Origin: Candidatus Blautia faecipullorum
GTDB lineage: Bacteria > Bacillota > Clostridia > Lachnospirales > Lachnospiraceae
Direction: 5' to 3'
NCBI GenBank assembly: GCA_019115125.1
Contig: DXEG01000001.1
Coordinates: 23,420-87,419 of the forward strand
Length of the DNA: 64,000 bases
Made by a program: the position numbers and the translations under genes. This document shows, one piece after another, positions 1 through 7,755 of the stretch. The stretch's first letter is position 1. Every line of letters starts with the position of its first letter. Under the pieces are notes generated by a model, which saw only the letters and a program-made list of their open reading frames with translations, was not told where the DNA came from and made no database searches.

Positions 1-46
1 ATATTTACCAGTGTTGCAGTTCCGCATTTCCAAAGGAGGATAAAGA

Positions 47-1495
47 ATGATGGAATACATAAACAAAAGGAATCCGATTCTTCCGCTTAAATATCATGTC
101 CCGGACGGGGAGGCGCATATGATGCCGGATGGCAGGCTGTATGTGTACGGCAGCTATGACGCTCTGGATATGACGTACTGCAGCCAGAAGTATCATGTTG
201 TATCTACAGGAGATATGGAGCATTGGACAGTTCATGGCGACGTGGCTTTCCATGCGCAGGACGTCCCGTGGATGGGGGATCCGCAGGCAAAGCGCTATCC
301 GGGAATCGACTGGACTCATCCGACTCCGTTCCTGCAGAAGATGATAGATGCCATGCCGGAGGAGGTAAAGACTGCGGCTGTTGAAGCGCAAAAAGCAGAG
401 GCGTCAAAAGCACAGGAAGGAGATGGAGCAGAATGTGAAACTCAGACTGCGGCAGCGCAAATGACGGATGGCTTTATGCAGGACAGAAAACAGGAGCTTC
501 TTTTCGCGCCGGACTGCCTATACAGGAATGGGAAATACTATCTGTATTTCTGCATGTCTGACGACAGCGAAGGCGTGGCGGTGTCCGACAGACCGGAAGG
601 CCCGTTTAAAAATCCTGTTCAGCTTCCGTGCGGAGGGATCGATCCTGCGGTATTCATTGATGATGATGGGCAGGCGTATTATTACTGGGGGCAGGTATTC
701 GCCCATGGCGTGAAACTCAATGATGATATGGTGTCGTTTAATGAAAATGAAATCGTGGATGACATTGTGACAGAAGAAGAACACTGTTTTCACGAGGGAT
801 CTTCCATGCGTAAAATCGGTGACACTTATTACTATGTGTATGCGGATATGGAGCGGGGAAAGCCCACTTCATTAGGATATTCTACTGGAAAGAATCCTTT
901 GGGTCCGTTTACATACAGAGGTATTATCATCGACAATGACGGATGCGATCCGCAGAGCTGGAATAATCACGGTTCCATTGAGTGTGTGGATGGACAGTGG
1001 TATGTATTCTATCACCGCTGCAGCAGAGGAACTCAGCAGTATAGAAGGCTGTGCGTTGAGAAGATCACGGTCAATCCTGACGGTACGATAGATGAAGTGA
1101 AGATGACTTCTCAGGGAATCGGCGATCCGTTCGCGCCGGGAGAAAAGATCATGGGATATCAGGCGTGCGGACTGAAAGGAAACTGCTGTATTGATGTTGA
1201 CAATGATTACGGATATGAGGAAAAACTGACCAGGATATCAGATGGGGACGAAGCGGTGTTCCGCTATGTAAAAAGTGAAGCGGCATGGAAAGGGATTGAG
1301 ATTACATGTACCGGCGGCGGAGTGGTCTCTGTATTTTTGAATGGGGAAAAGGCAGGAGAAGTACATGCTTCATGTGAGAAAGGAACTATTCAGACAATGA
1401 GCGCGCCGATCAACATGGACGCGGGAGAGTATGAGCTTCTGCTGAGATTTGAAAAGCCGGAGGAGCTGGAAGTGCTTTCAGTTACATTATTTTAA
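47..1495 (+). CDS. Glycoside hydrolase family 43 (beta-xylosidase / alpha-L-arabinofuranosidase type)
   Basis: 482 aa. The first half has the five-bladed propeller signatures of GH43: an Asp-containing opening (PDGEAH near residue 20), GIDPAVFIDDDGQAYYYWG near residues 197-215, and HEGSSM near 247 carrying the likely acid Glu. It should release xylose or arabinose from non-reducing ends in the cytoplasm, since no signal peptide is visible. The last ~110 residues look like a small beta-sandwich accessory domain. Residues ~103-142 are an Ala/Glu/Gln-rich stretch that interrupts the propeller and is unusual. The start is chosen from AAAGGAGGA 7 bases upstream. The gene lies at the left edge, so upstream operon partners are unseen. 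Family is confident; exact substrate is not. Confidence 0.85.
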   Translation: MMEYINKRNPILPLKYHVPDGEAHMMPDGRLYVYGSYDALDMTYCSQKYHVVSTGDMEHWTVHGDVAFHAQDVPWMGDPQAKRYPGIDWTHPTPFLQKMIDAMPEEVKTAAVEAQKAEASKAQEGDGAECETQTAAAQMTDGFMQDRKQELLFAPDCLYRNGKYYLYFCMSDDSEGVAVSDRPEGPFKNPVQLPCGGIDPAVFIDDDGQAYYYWGQVFAHGVKLNDDMVSFNENEIVDDIVTEEEHCFHEGSSMRKIGDTYYYVYADMERGKPTSLGYSTGKNPLGPFTYRGIIIDNDGCDPQSWNNHGSIECVDGQWYVFYHRCSRGTQQYRRLCVEKITVNPDGTIDEVKMTSQGIGDPFAPGEKIMGYQACGLKGNCCIDVDNDYGYEEKLTRISDGDEAVFRYVKSEAAWKGIEITCTGGGVVSVFLNGEKAGEVHASCEKGTIQTMSAPINMDAGEYELLLRFEKPEELEVLSVTLF

Positions 1496-1517
1496 GTTTG
1501 AGAAAGGAGTAACCTAA

Positions 1518-2245
1518 ATGGACAAGAAAAAAATATTTCCGGATGATTTTTTTATGGGGAGCTGCCAGTTCGGCAGTACAGATAGAGGGAGCGTGGGATG
1601 CAGATGGAAAAACACCGAGCATCTGGGATACCATGCCGGCAGAGAAAATAAAAAGAGGAGAAAACTGCCATGTCGCGTGCGACCATTATCACAGGTGGAA
1701 AGAAGATGTGGCGATCATGAAAAAACTTGGTTTAAAAGCGTACAGATTTTCTATCAGCTGGCCGCGGGTGATCCCGGAACACGGCAAAGTCAATAAAAAG
1801 GGGCTTAAGTTCTACATTGATCTTGTCAACCAACTGCTGGAAGCGGGAATTGAACCAATGGTAACACTGTTCCATGCTGATATGCCGGTCAGAGAAAAGG
1901 CAATGTATTATTTCGCGAAATTTACATGGGAGAGATACGGGCTTCCTGTTCTGTTTACGGAAAATGGTTTTGCCAATATTGATTTTGTCATGCTTAACGG
2001 GCGGGTGGGGGATCCGCAGAGAGCAGATTATATCCATCGGTATCTTGGGGAGGTAAAACATGCGCTCGAAGAGGGAATTCCGGTGATCGGATATTTATAC
2101 TGGTCTTTATTGGACAACTTTGAATGGTTCCACGGATACGATATGCGGTTTGGGCTGGTTCATGTATCAGACGCAGAAGCGGACAATCAAGGATTCCGCA
2201 TATTATTACGCAGAAATAATAAAAGCAAATGGAGCGATTATATAA
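1518..2245 (+). pseudogene. Decayed GH1 (beta-glucosidase / 6-phospho-beta-glucosidase) gene
   Basis: This is a GH1 gene with three lesions. (1) It opens as MDKKKIFPDDF, then a run of seven T at 1546-1552 shifts the frame; six T would give FPDDFLWGAASSAVQIEGAW, the standard GH1 start. (2) After VTLFHADMP (~1890) it jumps to YYFAKFTWERYGLPVLFTENG, losing roughly 200 residues of a ~450-residue enzyme, including the NEP acid/base region. (3) Near 2166 about 5 bases are missing; reading the next frame restores TQKRTIKDSAYYYAEIIKAN and a stop at 2243-2245. The nucleophile motif TENG survives but no working enzyme can be made. RBS AGAAAGGAG lies before the start. It sits between two GH43 genes, so it was once part of this locus. 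Confidence 0.9.
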
Positions 2246-2268
2246 ATTTGCAGGAGGATTATAGAGAT

Positions 2269-3342
2269 ATGAGCAATAGTATGAAGAACAACAGAATTTA
2301 CCCGGGACAGACGATGAGAGATGAAAACGGGAACCGGATTCAGGCGCACGGCGCGGGGATGATCTATGACAATGGAACTTATTACTGGTATGGTGAGAAT
2401 AAAGAGTGTACCACGGGGAAGGACGATATCTGGACATGGGGGATCCGATTCTATTCCTCAAAGGATCTGGTCAACTGGAAAGAAGAGGGGCTGGTGATTC
2501 CGCCTGATACGGAGAATCCGGACTCCAGCCTGCATCCCTCAAAGCATGTGGACCGTCCTCATATCCTGTACAACAGGAAAACAGAGAAGTATGTATGCTG
2601 GCTGAAGCTCAGTGAGGAGGAAGGCTATTTCGTGATCCTGAGTTCTGCGGACTTGCTGGGGCCGTACAGCATAGAGAAAGACCACTACCGCCCGTTCGGA
2701 GTGTCGGTCGGTGACTTTGACCTCTGGCAGGATGAGGAGGGGAATGGATTCCTGTATTTTGAACACGATCACGCCGGGGTGATCGCAACAGGTCTGACTG
2801 ATGACTTTCTGGATGTTCAGGGAGAGTATCTGGATATGTTCACCGGGCTAAAGCCGCCGTATACGAGAGAGGCATGTACGCATTTTGTCTATAAAGGCAG
2901 GCATTATCTGCTGACAAGCGGCATGATTGGGTATATCCCGAATCCAAGCGAAATTGCGGTGAGCGACAATCCTCTGGGATCGTATGAGGTGCTGGGAAAC
3001 CCGCATATTGACGATGAGAGCAGCGCGTCCTTTAACAGCCAGATATCCTGCGTTTTTCAGGATCCTGCCCGACCGGGGGTTTATCTGGTGATGGCAGACC
3101 GGTGGGTGCCGGATTACGTCATGACAAAGGAACGTTATGAAAGGCTGGAACGGGTGATCACTTCACAGAGTAATCCGGACGTTCATCCCACAGAGGAGGA
3201 TTATAAAGAAGCCATGAACGCACCATTTCTCGGAAACGCGAACACGTCCATTGCGGAATATGTATGGCTGCCGCTTAAGCTGGACGGGGAATACCCTGTG
3301 ATCGAGTGGAAAGATGAATGGAGCGCTGAGGATTGGGAATAG
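2269..3342 (+). CDS. Glycoside hydrolase family 43 (galactanase-like subgroup)
   Basis: 357 aa from the ATG at 2269, preceded by AGGAGG at 2252-2257. An open frame runs through from the GH1 remnant upstream, but only because of its second frameshift; the true start is here. The N-terminal motif QAHGAGMIYDNGTYYWYGEN is typical of the GH43 group around exo-beta-1,3-galactanases (subfamilies 24/34). VGDFDLW near the middle and SFNSQISCVF near residue 250 are also family-like. No signal peptide, so a cytoplasmic enzyme acting on imported oligosaccharides is likely. It follows the pseudogene by 24 bases. A hairpin at 3369-3408 lies behind it. Subfamily assignment is an inference. Confidence 0.8.
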   Translation: MSNSMKNNRIYPGQTMRDENGNRIQAHGAGMIYDNGTYYWYGENKECTTGKDDIWTWGIRFYSSKDLVNWKEEGLVIPPDTENPDSSLHPSKHVDRPHILYNRKTEKYVCWLKLSEEEGYFVILSSADLLGPYSIEKDHYRPFGVSVGDFDLWQDEEGNGFLYFEHDHAGVIATGLTDDFLDVQGEYLDMFTGLKPPYTREACTHFVYKGRHYLLTSGMIGYIPNPSEIAVSDNPLGSYEVLGNPHIDDESSASFNSQISCVFQDPARPGVYLVMADRWVPDYVMTKERYERLERVITSQSNPDVHPTEEDYKEAMNAPFLGNANTSIAEYVWLPLKLDGEYPVIEWKDEWSAEDWE

Positions 3343-3368
3343 ACCAGTAAGACGAGTCTTGAAATTAT

Positions 3369-3410
3369 AACAACGCCGGTGTGTGGATTCCATACATCGG
3401 CGTTGTTCTT
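3369..3410. terminator. Bidirectional hairpin between convergent genes
   Basis: Perfect 10-bp inverted repeat (AACAACGCCG / CGGCGTTGTT) lying between the convergent GH43 and GH78 genes. Only short T-rich tails follow on each side, so strength is uncertain. Confidence 0.6.
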
Positions 3411-3447
3411 TGAAGTAAATTGAAGTTTGTTTGAAGTAAATCAAAGA

Positions 3448-6207
3448 TCAAAATACCGCCTCAACCTCAAATTCTCCATTTCCGATTTCTTTGATGCTTC
3501 CATCCGGCAGTCTGATCTCAGCAGACGTATTCGCCGGTATTTTGCCAAAGATGCGTATTTTGTCTATATCTTTCTCCCATCTCAGCTCAATGGCGCCGTG
3601 GGGACAGTGATAGCTGCCCTCCGCCCATTCAAATGGACAGCTGTACTCCGGCGTGATGAGGATCTTGTCATAGCCTGTCCCGGCATTGTTGAGACCGAGT
3701 ACTCTGCGGTAGAGGAAATCACCTACACAGCCGAAGGCATAATGGTTAAAGGAGCAGTTTGCCAGTTCACCGTCGGGGCGCACAGCGTCCCAGTTCTCCC
3801 AGACTGTTGTAGCGCCGTTCTTTATTTCATACAGCCATGAGGGACATTCCTCCTGAAGAAGCACTTTCCACGCGGTACCCTGATATCCGTACTGGCACAG
3901 AATATCCAAAAGATGAGGTGTTGCCATGAACCCGGTATCCAGACGGAAGCCGTTTCCTTCGACCAGCTCATTCAGCCGTTTTGCCAGCAGCGGTTCTTTC
4001 TCAAGAGACACCATATGGTGCTTCAATGCCAAAATGTAGTTTCCCTGCATTTCCTGCTCCAGCCTGCCGTCGTCGGAGACATATTCTTCCTCAAATGCCT
4101 GCCGGACTCTCTTTGCGTAGGTACGGTATTTCTTCGCGTTTTCCTGATATCCAAGCAGCTCGGAGATCTCTGCGTACATATCGGCATTTGCAGCGAGGAG
4201 ACTGCTTCCCACGCAGTGCATGGTAAGAAATGCCGATGCAGGGCCGTCTGTAAATCCCTGTTCATTGACGACACTGGGGATAATCCAGTCGCCGAAGTGG
4301 AATCCGGTGTTGATCAGGTAATGCATATTTTCAAGCCGGCGTTCATCTGTAGGAAGTTCCGGTATGGAACCCATGGTATTTGCGGGAGACGGAAGTTCGT
4401 CGGCTGCCTGTACCATTGCCTCCATCCATTTGCTCATGGCTTCATAGTTCGCCGCCAGAACATCCTTGTCTCCGCGCAGTTTGTAGAGCTGTAAAGGAAG
4501 CGTCATGATGACGTCGCCCCAGCCAAGGGAGCCGCCGGAATCCTGCATGATATAGCTGCGGATCTGCGGGACAGTCCCCAGAATATGTCCGTCTTCTCTC
4601 TGTTCCGTACGGATACTTTTTAGCCAGTCCTCATAGAAAGCGGTCATGTCCTGATTAAAAAGGGCGGTTGCGCCGTAGACTACCACATCGCCTGTCCAGC
4701 CTGCCTTCTCACGGGTAGGGCAGTCGGTGGGGATGGTGATATTATTGGAGCGCTGGCTCCAGTAAATATTGCTCTGGAGCTGGTTGAATTGCGCGTCGGA
4801 GCAGCGGAAGCTTCCGGTCACCTCATTGTCCGTGCTGACAGCAAGGGCGGTAAAGTCTTCTTTTTTCCAGTCTGTGCCGCCGGTCACGCGGACATAACGG
4901 AAGCCGTGGTATGTAAAGTGAGGCTCAAATACCTCAAAGTCGTTCCCGCCGCAGATATAAGTATCTTTTTGTTCGATATTCGTACCCGAGAATATGTAGA
5001 AATAATTGCCGTCCTTGTCGAGCTGTTCTCCGTGCTCAAAGGTGATCTTCGTCCCTTTTGGCTCGCGAATCTGCACGCGGATGACTCCGGCAAGATTCTG
5101 TCCGAAATCAACGATCGTATCACCGTTGGGCGCAGTCAGGATCTCCAGAGCAGGTACTTCTTTGAAGACCCGGGCAAGAGGACTGATCTGCGCTTCCAGT
5201 GTATTGTCCGGAGCGTCTTTTACCTGCACAGGAAGCCATCTGCTGTCATCGTAAGAAGAAAGAGAAGGATCGCCGTCTGCCATCTGTGCATCGTACACTT
5301 CTCCAAGGAAGAGATCGGCTGTGCGTACTGGACCGTCAAAGGAATATTTCCAGTTTCCGTCTGTGGCAATGATCTGTTTCTGACCGTCCGGCGCCGTCAG
5401 CTCAAGCTGGAGGAGCAGCCCCGGTACTTCGCCGTACTCGCAGCCACGGCCTACCGCGATCTTGCCCTTATACCAGCCGTCCGCGACTGTGGCGGAGATG
5501 GCGTTCGCGCTGCCGCAGATCAGGTCGTTTACATTATATACCTGATATTTCAGACGCTTATCATAAGTTGTAAATCCCGGGTTGAGCAGGGCGTCTGTGA
5601 CCGGTCTGCCGTTGATCTTTACTTCATACAGGCCGTGCGCCGTCACATACAGGCGCGCTTTGGATACGGGGACTTCTGAGATGAATGTGCGTCTCATCTG
5701 CACAGCGGGATCGTAAGGCTCCAGCGGGAGCGAATGGAGAATGTCTCCGTCCGAGCCCACCTCTGACGACTCGCCCCGCATCATGGCTTCCAGGGATTCC
5801 GCCCACTGCTTCTTTGCGGTGATCAGCGGATTGACCTCAAGCTGAGGCAGCGGATCAGGCTCGATCCAATGGGCGCGCCAGTCAGTGAGATCAAAGAAAG
5901 CCGTCTCGAAAGCGTATGTATCGCTCTTAATCTCTGCCCCGGTGTCCGTCCGGACAGATACGCTATATGTATAGGAAGAAGCGGACTTAAGTTCTTTTCC
6001 CTCGTATGGGATTCCGGTGGAGTCAGAGCTGTTTCGGATGCCGCTGTCCCACATCAGACTGCTGTCTTTATCCTTGACGATGATCTGATATGCAGTCTGA
6101 AATACATTATTATCTTTGGTTGCGATCTCCCAGGAAAAGCGCGGATGTTTACAGTCCAGAGAGATCGGGTGATGTGAAAATTCGCAGGTTACATTTTGAA
6201 TGACCAT
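3448..6207 (-). CDS. Alpha-L-rhamnosidase, GH78
   Basis: 919 aa, full GH78 architecture: N-terminal beta-sandwich (FSHHPISLDCKHPRFSWE), Bac_rhamnosid_N region (~150-330), the (alpha/alpha)6 catalytic barrel (~430-800) and a C-terminal beta domain. The motif DCPTREKAGWTGD places the likely general acid at Glu500; TTVWENWD gives the likely base Glu804. No signal peptide, so cytoplasmic hydrolysis of imported rhamnosides is expected. It is a paralogue of the GH78 at 7756 but only partly alike. The start has GAGGAGG upstream (minus strand). It is transcribed away from the AraC regulator and carries a copy of the shared paired operator at 6279-6308, about 72-101 bases before its start. Confidence 0.92.
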   Translation of the reverse strand: MVIQNVTCEFSHHPISLDCKHPRFSWEIATKDNNVFQTAYQIIVKDKDSSLMWDSGIRNSSDSTGIPYEGKELKSASSYTYSVSVRTDTGAEIKSDTYAFETAFFDLTDWRAHWIEPDPLPQLEVNPLITAKKQWAESLEAMMRGESSEVGSDGDILHSLPLEPYDPAVQMRRTFISEVPVSKARLYVTAHGLYEVKINGRPVTDALLNPGFTTYDKRLKYQVYNVNDLICGSANAISATVADGWYKGKIAVGRGCEYGEVPGLLLQLELTAPDGQKQIIATDGNWKYSFDGPVRTADLFLGEVYDAQMADGDPSLSSYDDSRWLPVQVKDAPDNTLEAQISPLARVFKEVPALEILTAPNGDTIVDFGQNLAGVIRVQIREPKGTKITFEHGEQLDKDGNYFYIFSGTNIEQKDTYICGGNDFEVFEPHFTYHGFRYVRVTGGTDWKKEDFTALAVSTDNEVTGSFRCSDAQFNQLQSNIYWSQRSNNITIPTDCPTREKAGWTGDVVVYGATALFNQDMTAFYEDWLKSIRTEQREDGHILGTVPQIRSYIMQDSGGSLGWGDVIMTLPLQLYKLRGDKDVLAANYEAMSKWMEAMVQAADELPSPANTMGSIPELPTDERRLENMHYLINTGFHFGDWIIPSVVNEQGFTDGPASAFLTMHCVGSSLLAANADMYAEISELLGYQENAKKYRTYAKRVRQAFEEEYVSDDGRLEQEMQGNYILALKHHMVSLEKEPLLAKRLNELVEGNGFRLDTGFMATPHLLDILCQYGYQGTAWKVLLQEECPSWLYEIKNGATTVWENWDAVRPDGELANCSFNHYAFGCVGDFLYRRVLGLNNAGTGYDKILITPEYSCPFEWAEGSYHCPHGAIELRWEKDIDKIRIFGKIPANTSAEIRLPDGSIKEIGNGEFEVEAVF

Positions 6208-6278
6208 GAAAGATACCTCCTCTGTTTTGATGATAGTTGTATACTGACGTTATTTTAACAGGAGAATCAGAATAAATA

Positions 6279-6308
6279 TTGTAGATATGACTTTTAAATT
6301 GTAAATAT
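6279..6308 (-). promoter_or_regulatory. Predicted AraC-type operator of the GH78 gene at 3448-6207
   Basis: On the minus strand two direct 10-mers, ATATTTACAA and ATATCTACAA, start exactly 20 bases apart with TTTAAAAGTC between. The same arrangement, with a near-identical spacer (CTTTAAAGTC), stands before the divergent GH78 gene at 7668-7697. Binding by the neighbouring AraC protein is inferred. Confidence 0.6.
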
Positions 6309-6366
6309 GCTCTCTCTTTGCAAGGACACACATGTGTTTTTGTAAAGAGAGGGCAGGATAGATGTG

Positions 6367-7563
6367 CTATATTTTGTGCGTATTATTACGGTACTGGAGC
6401 GGTGTGACTCCGTATTTTTTCTTAAATACATTCTGAAAATAAGACTGGCTGGAGAAGCAGAGGTAATTGCTGATCTCACTGAGTGACTTGTTAGAATAAG
6501 TCAGGAGGCTTTTGGCCTCTTCCAGCCGACATCGCATAATAAAGCTGCTTACGTCAAAACCCAGCTCCTTTTTGAACTTCCCGGTCAGGTAGGATCGGCT
6601 TCTGCCAATATGCTCCGCTACGTCTCCCACCTGGATCGGTTCGTTGACATGATGGGTGATAAATTGGATACATTGGAAAATTTCAGGGGACATCCCTTGC
6701 GGGATCTTGTTCTGCGCAACACGTTCTGTAAAGTCGATGAGCATGGTATAATTCAGCGTAGAGATATGGGCGATGTCCTGTGAGCGTTCACACTCCTGAA
6801 TATAGATATCAGAGAGCATATAAGCCTGTTCCATGTCCATGCCGCCTGCGATGGCGCTTCTTGTGACAATGGCGGCTGTGGAGATGAAAAGATTCTTCTC
6901 CTGCCGCAGAGAATTGTCAGCCATAATTCCCCCGGAGAGGTCAGCGGTTGTTTTGAGCAGTTGTTTTAAGCTTTTCAGGTCACCGTTCTGGATATACTGG
7001 GAGAGCTGACGCTCAAATTCGTATGTATTGTGGAAACGCTGTGTTTCCTTAGCGTTGATAACCTGATCAGAATGCAGATTGGAAAATTCATGGATAGCGC
7101 TTGTATTATCAAGCCCGAAGTGCTGTCCGATGTTAATTTGCTCATCATTGAGGCACAGATGAAGATAGGCGACCATATGGAGGAACTGGTCAAAAGACAG
7201 CAGGGGGATATGGGATAGGAAATGTGTGATCGTCTCTTTATGCTCCCCATTGATGGCCCACTCCAGCATAAAAGAGTGGATCGCCTGACCTGACACGGGT
7301 GTGCTGAAAACAGGACCTATCGTGATTCCGCTTTCCATGCTTTTTACGTTAATGTAGCCGAAATAACCGAATGACTGTGAGATAAAGTAATCGGGATTTT
7401 TGTTAAGGTGTATTATATCCGAAGGGATGCTTTTGTAAAGCGCTTTATCTCCGGGAACAGTGGGATATGAGGTTATGTCTCCGGTGGGATAGTGGCAGCA
7501 GCTTACAGGAATAGCTGTTGAAAGATAAAATAAACGGCAGAATGCTTTCAGATCTGTGATCAT
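6367..7563 (-). CDS. AraC-family transcriptional regulator of the rhamnoside locus
   Basis: 398 aa. The C-terminal ~100 residues form the double helix-turn-helix of AraC/XylS proteins (VGDVAEHIGRSRSYLTGKFK, then LSEISNYLCFSSQSYFQNVF, ending YGVTPLQYRN). The N-terminal ~285 residues are a poorly conserved sensor region; no cupin signature is obvious. An in-frame start 15 codons upstream exists, but the ATG at 7563 has GGGAGGA six bases before it and is preferred. It lies between two GH78 genes and is the obvious regulator of the four transcription units that share paired ACAA-type direct repeats. Ligand (probably rhamnose or a rhamnoside) is inferred from context. Confidence 0.88.
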   Translation of the reverse strand: MITDLKAFCRLFYLSTAIPVSCCHYPTGDITSYPTVPGDKALYKSIPSDIIHLNKNPDYFISQSFGYFGYINVKSMESGITIGPVFSTPVSGQAIHSFMLEWAINGEHKETITHFLSHIPLLSFDQFLHMVAYLHLCLNDEQINIGQHFGLDNTSAIHEFSNLHSDQVINAKETQRFHNTYEFERQLSQYIQNGDLKSLKQLLKTTADLSGGIMADNSLRQEKNLFISTAAIVTRSAIAGGMDMEQAYMLSDIYIQECERSQDIAHISTLNYTMLIDFTERVAQNKIPQGMSPEIFQCIQFITHHVNEPIQVGDVAEHIGRSRSYLTGKFKKELGFDVSSFIMRCRLEEAKSLLTYSNKSLSEISNYLCFSSQSYFQNVFKKKYGVTPLQYRNNTHKI

Positions 7564-7667
7564 TACAGTCCTCCCTTGCGGTAAAAAAAGTTTCGGGTAT
7601 GATATCATAATTTATAATCAACGTCTTTTTAATCATTATAAGAAGTTTTTCTGACTGAATCAAGAAT

Positions 7668-7697
7668 AAAATTACAACTTTAAAGTCAAAATCACAA
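7668..7697 (+). promoter_or_regulatory. Predicted AraC-type operator of the GH78 gene at 7756
   Basis: Direct repeats AAAATTACAA (7668) and AAAATCACAA (7688), starts 20 bases apart, 59-88 bases before the start codon. Same layout as at 6279, 10514 and 12165. Confidence 0.65.
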
Positions 7698-7755
7698 TAC
7701 AAAGGACGGTTTATCTGATATTCTATCAACAGAAAACGTTAGGAGGATAAAGGGT

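Noticed and set aside
1543-3342. A single 599-aa GH1-GH43 fusion enzyme
   Set aside because: The join depends on a frameshift; the other frame restores the normal GH1 end and stop, and GH43 has its own RBS and ATG at 2269.
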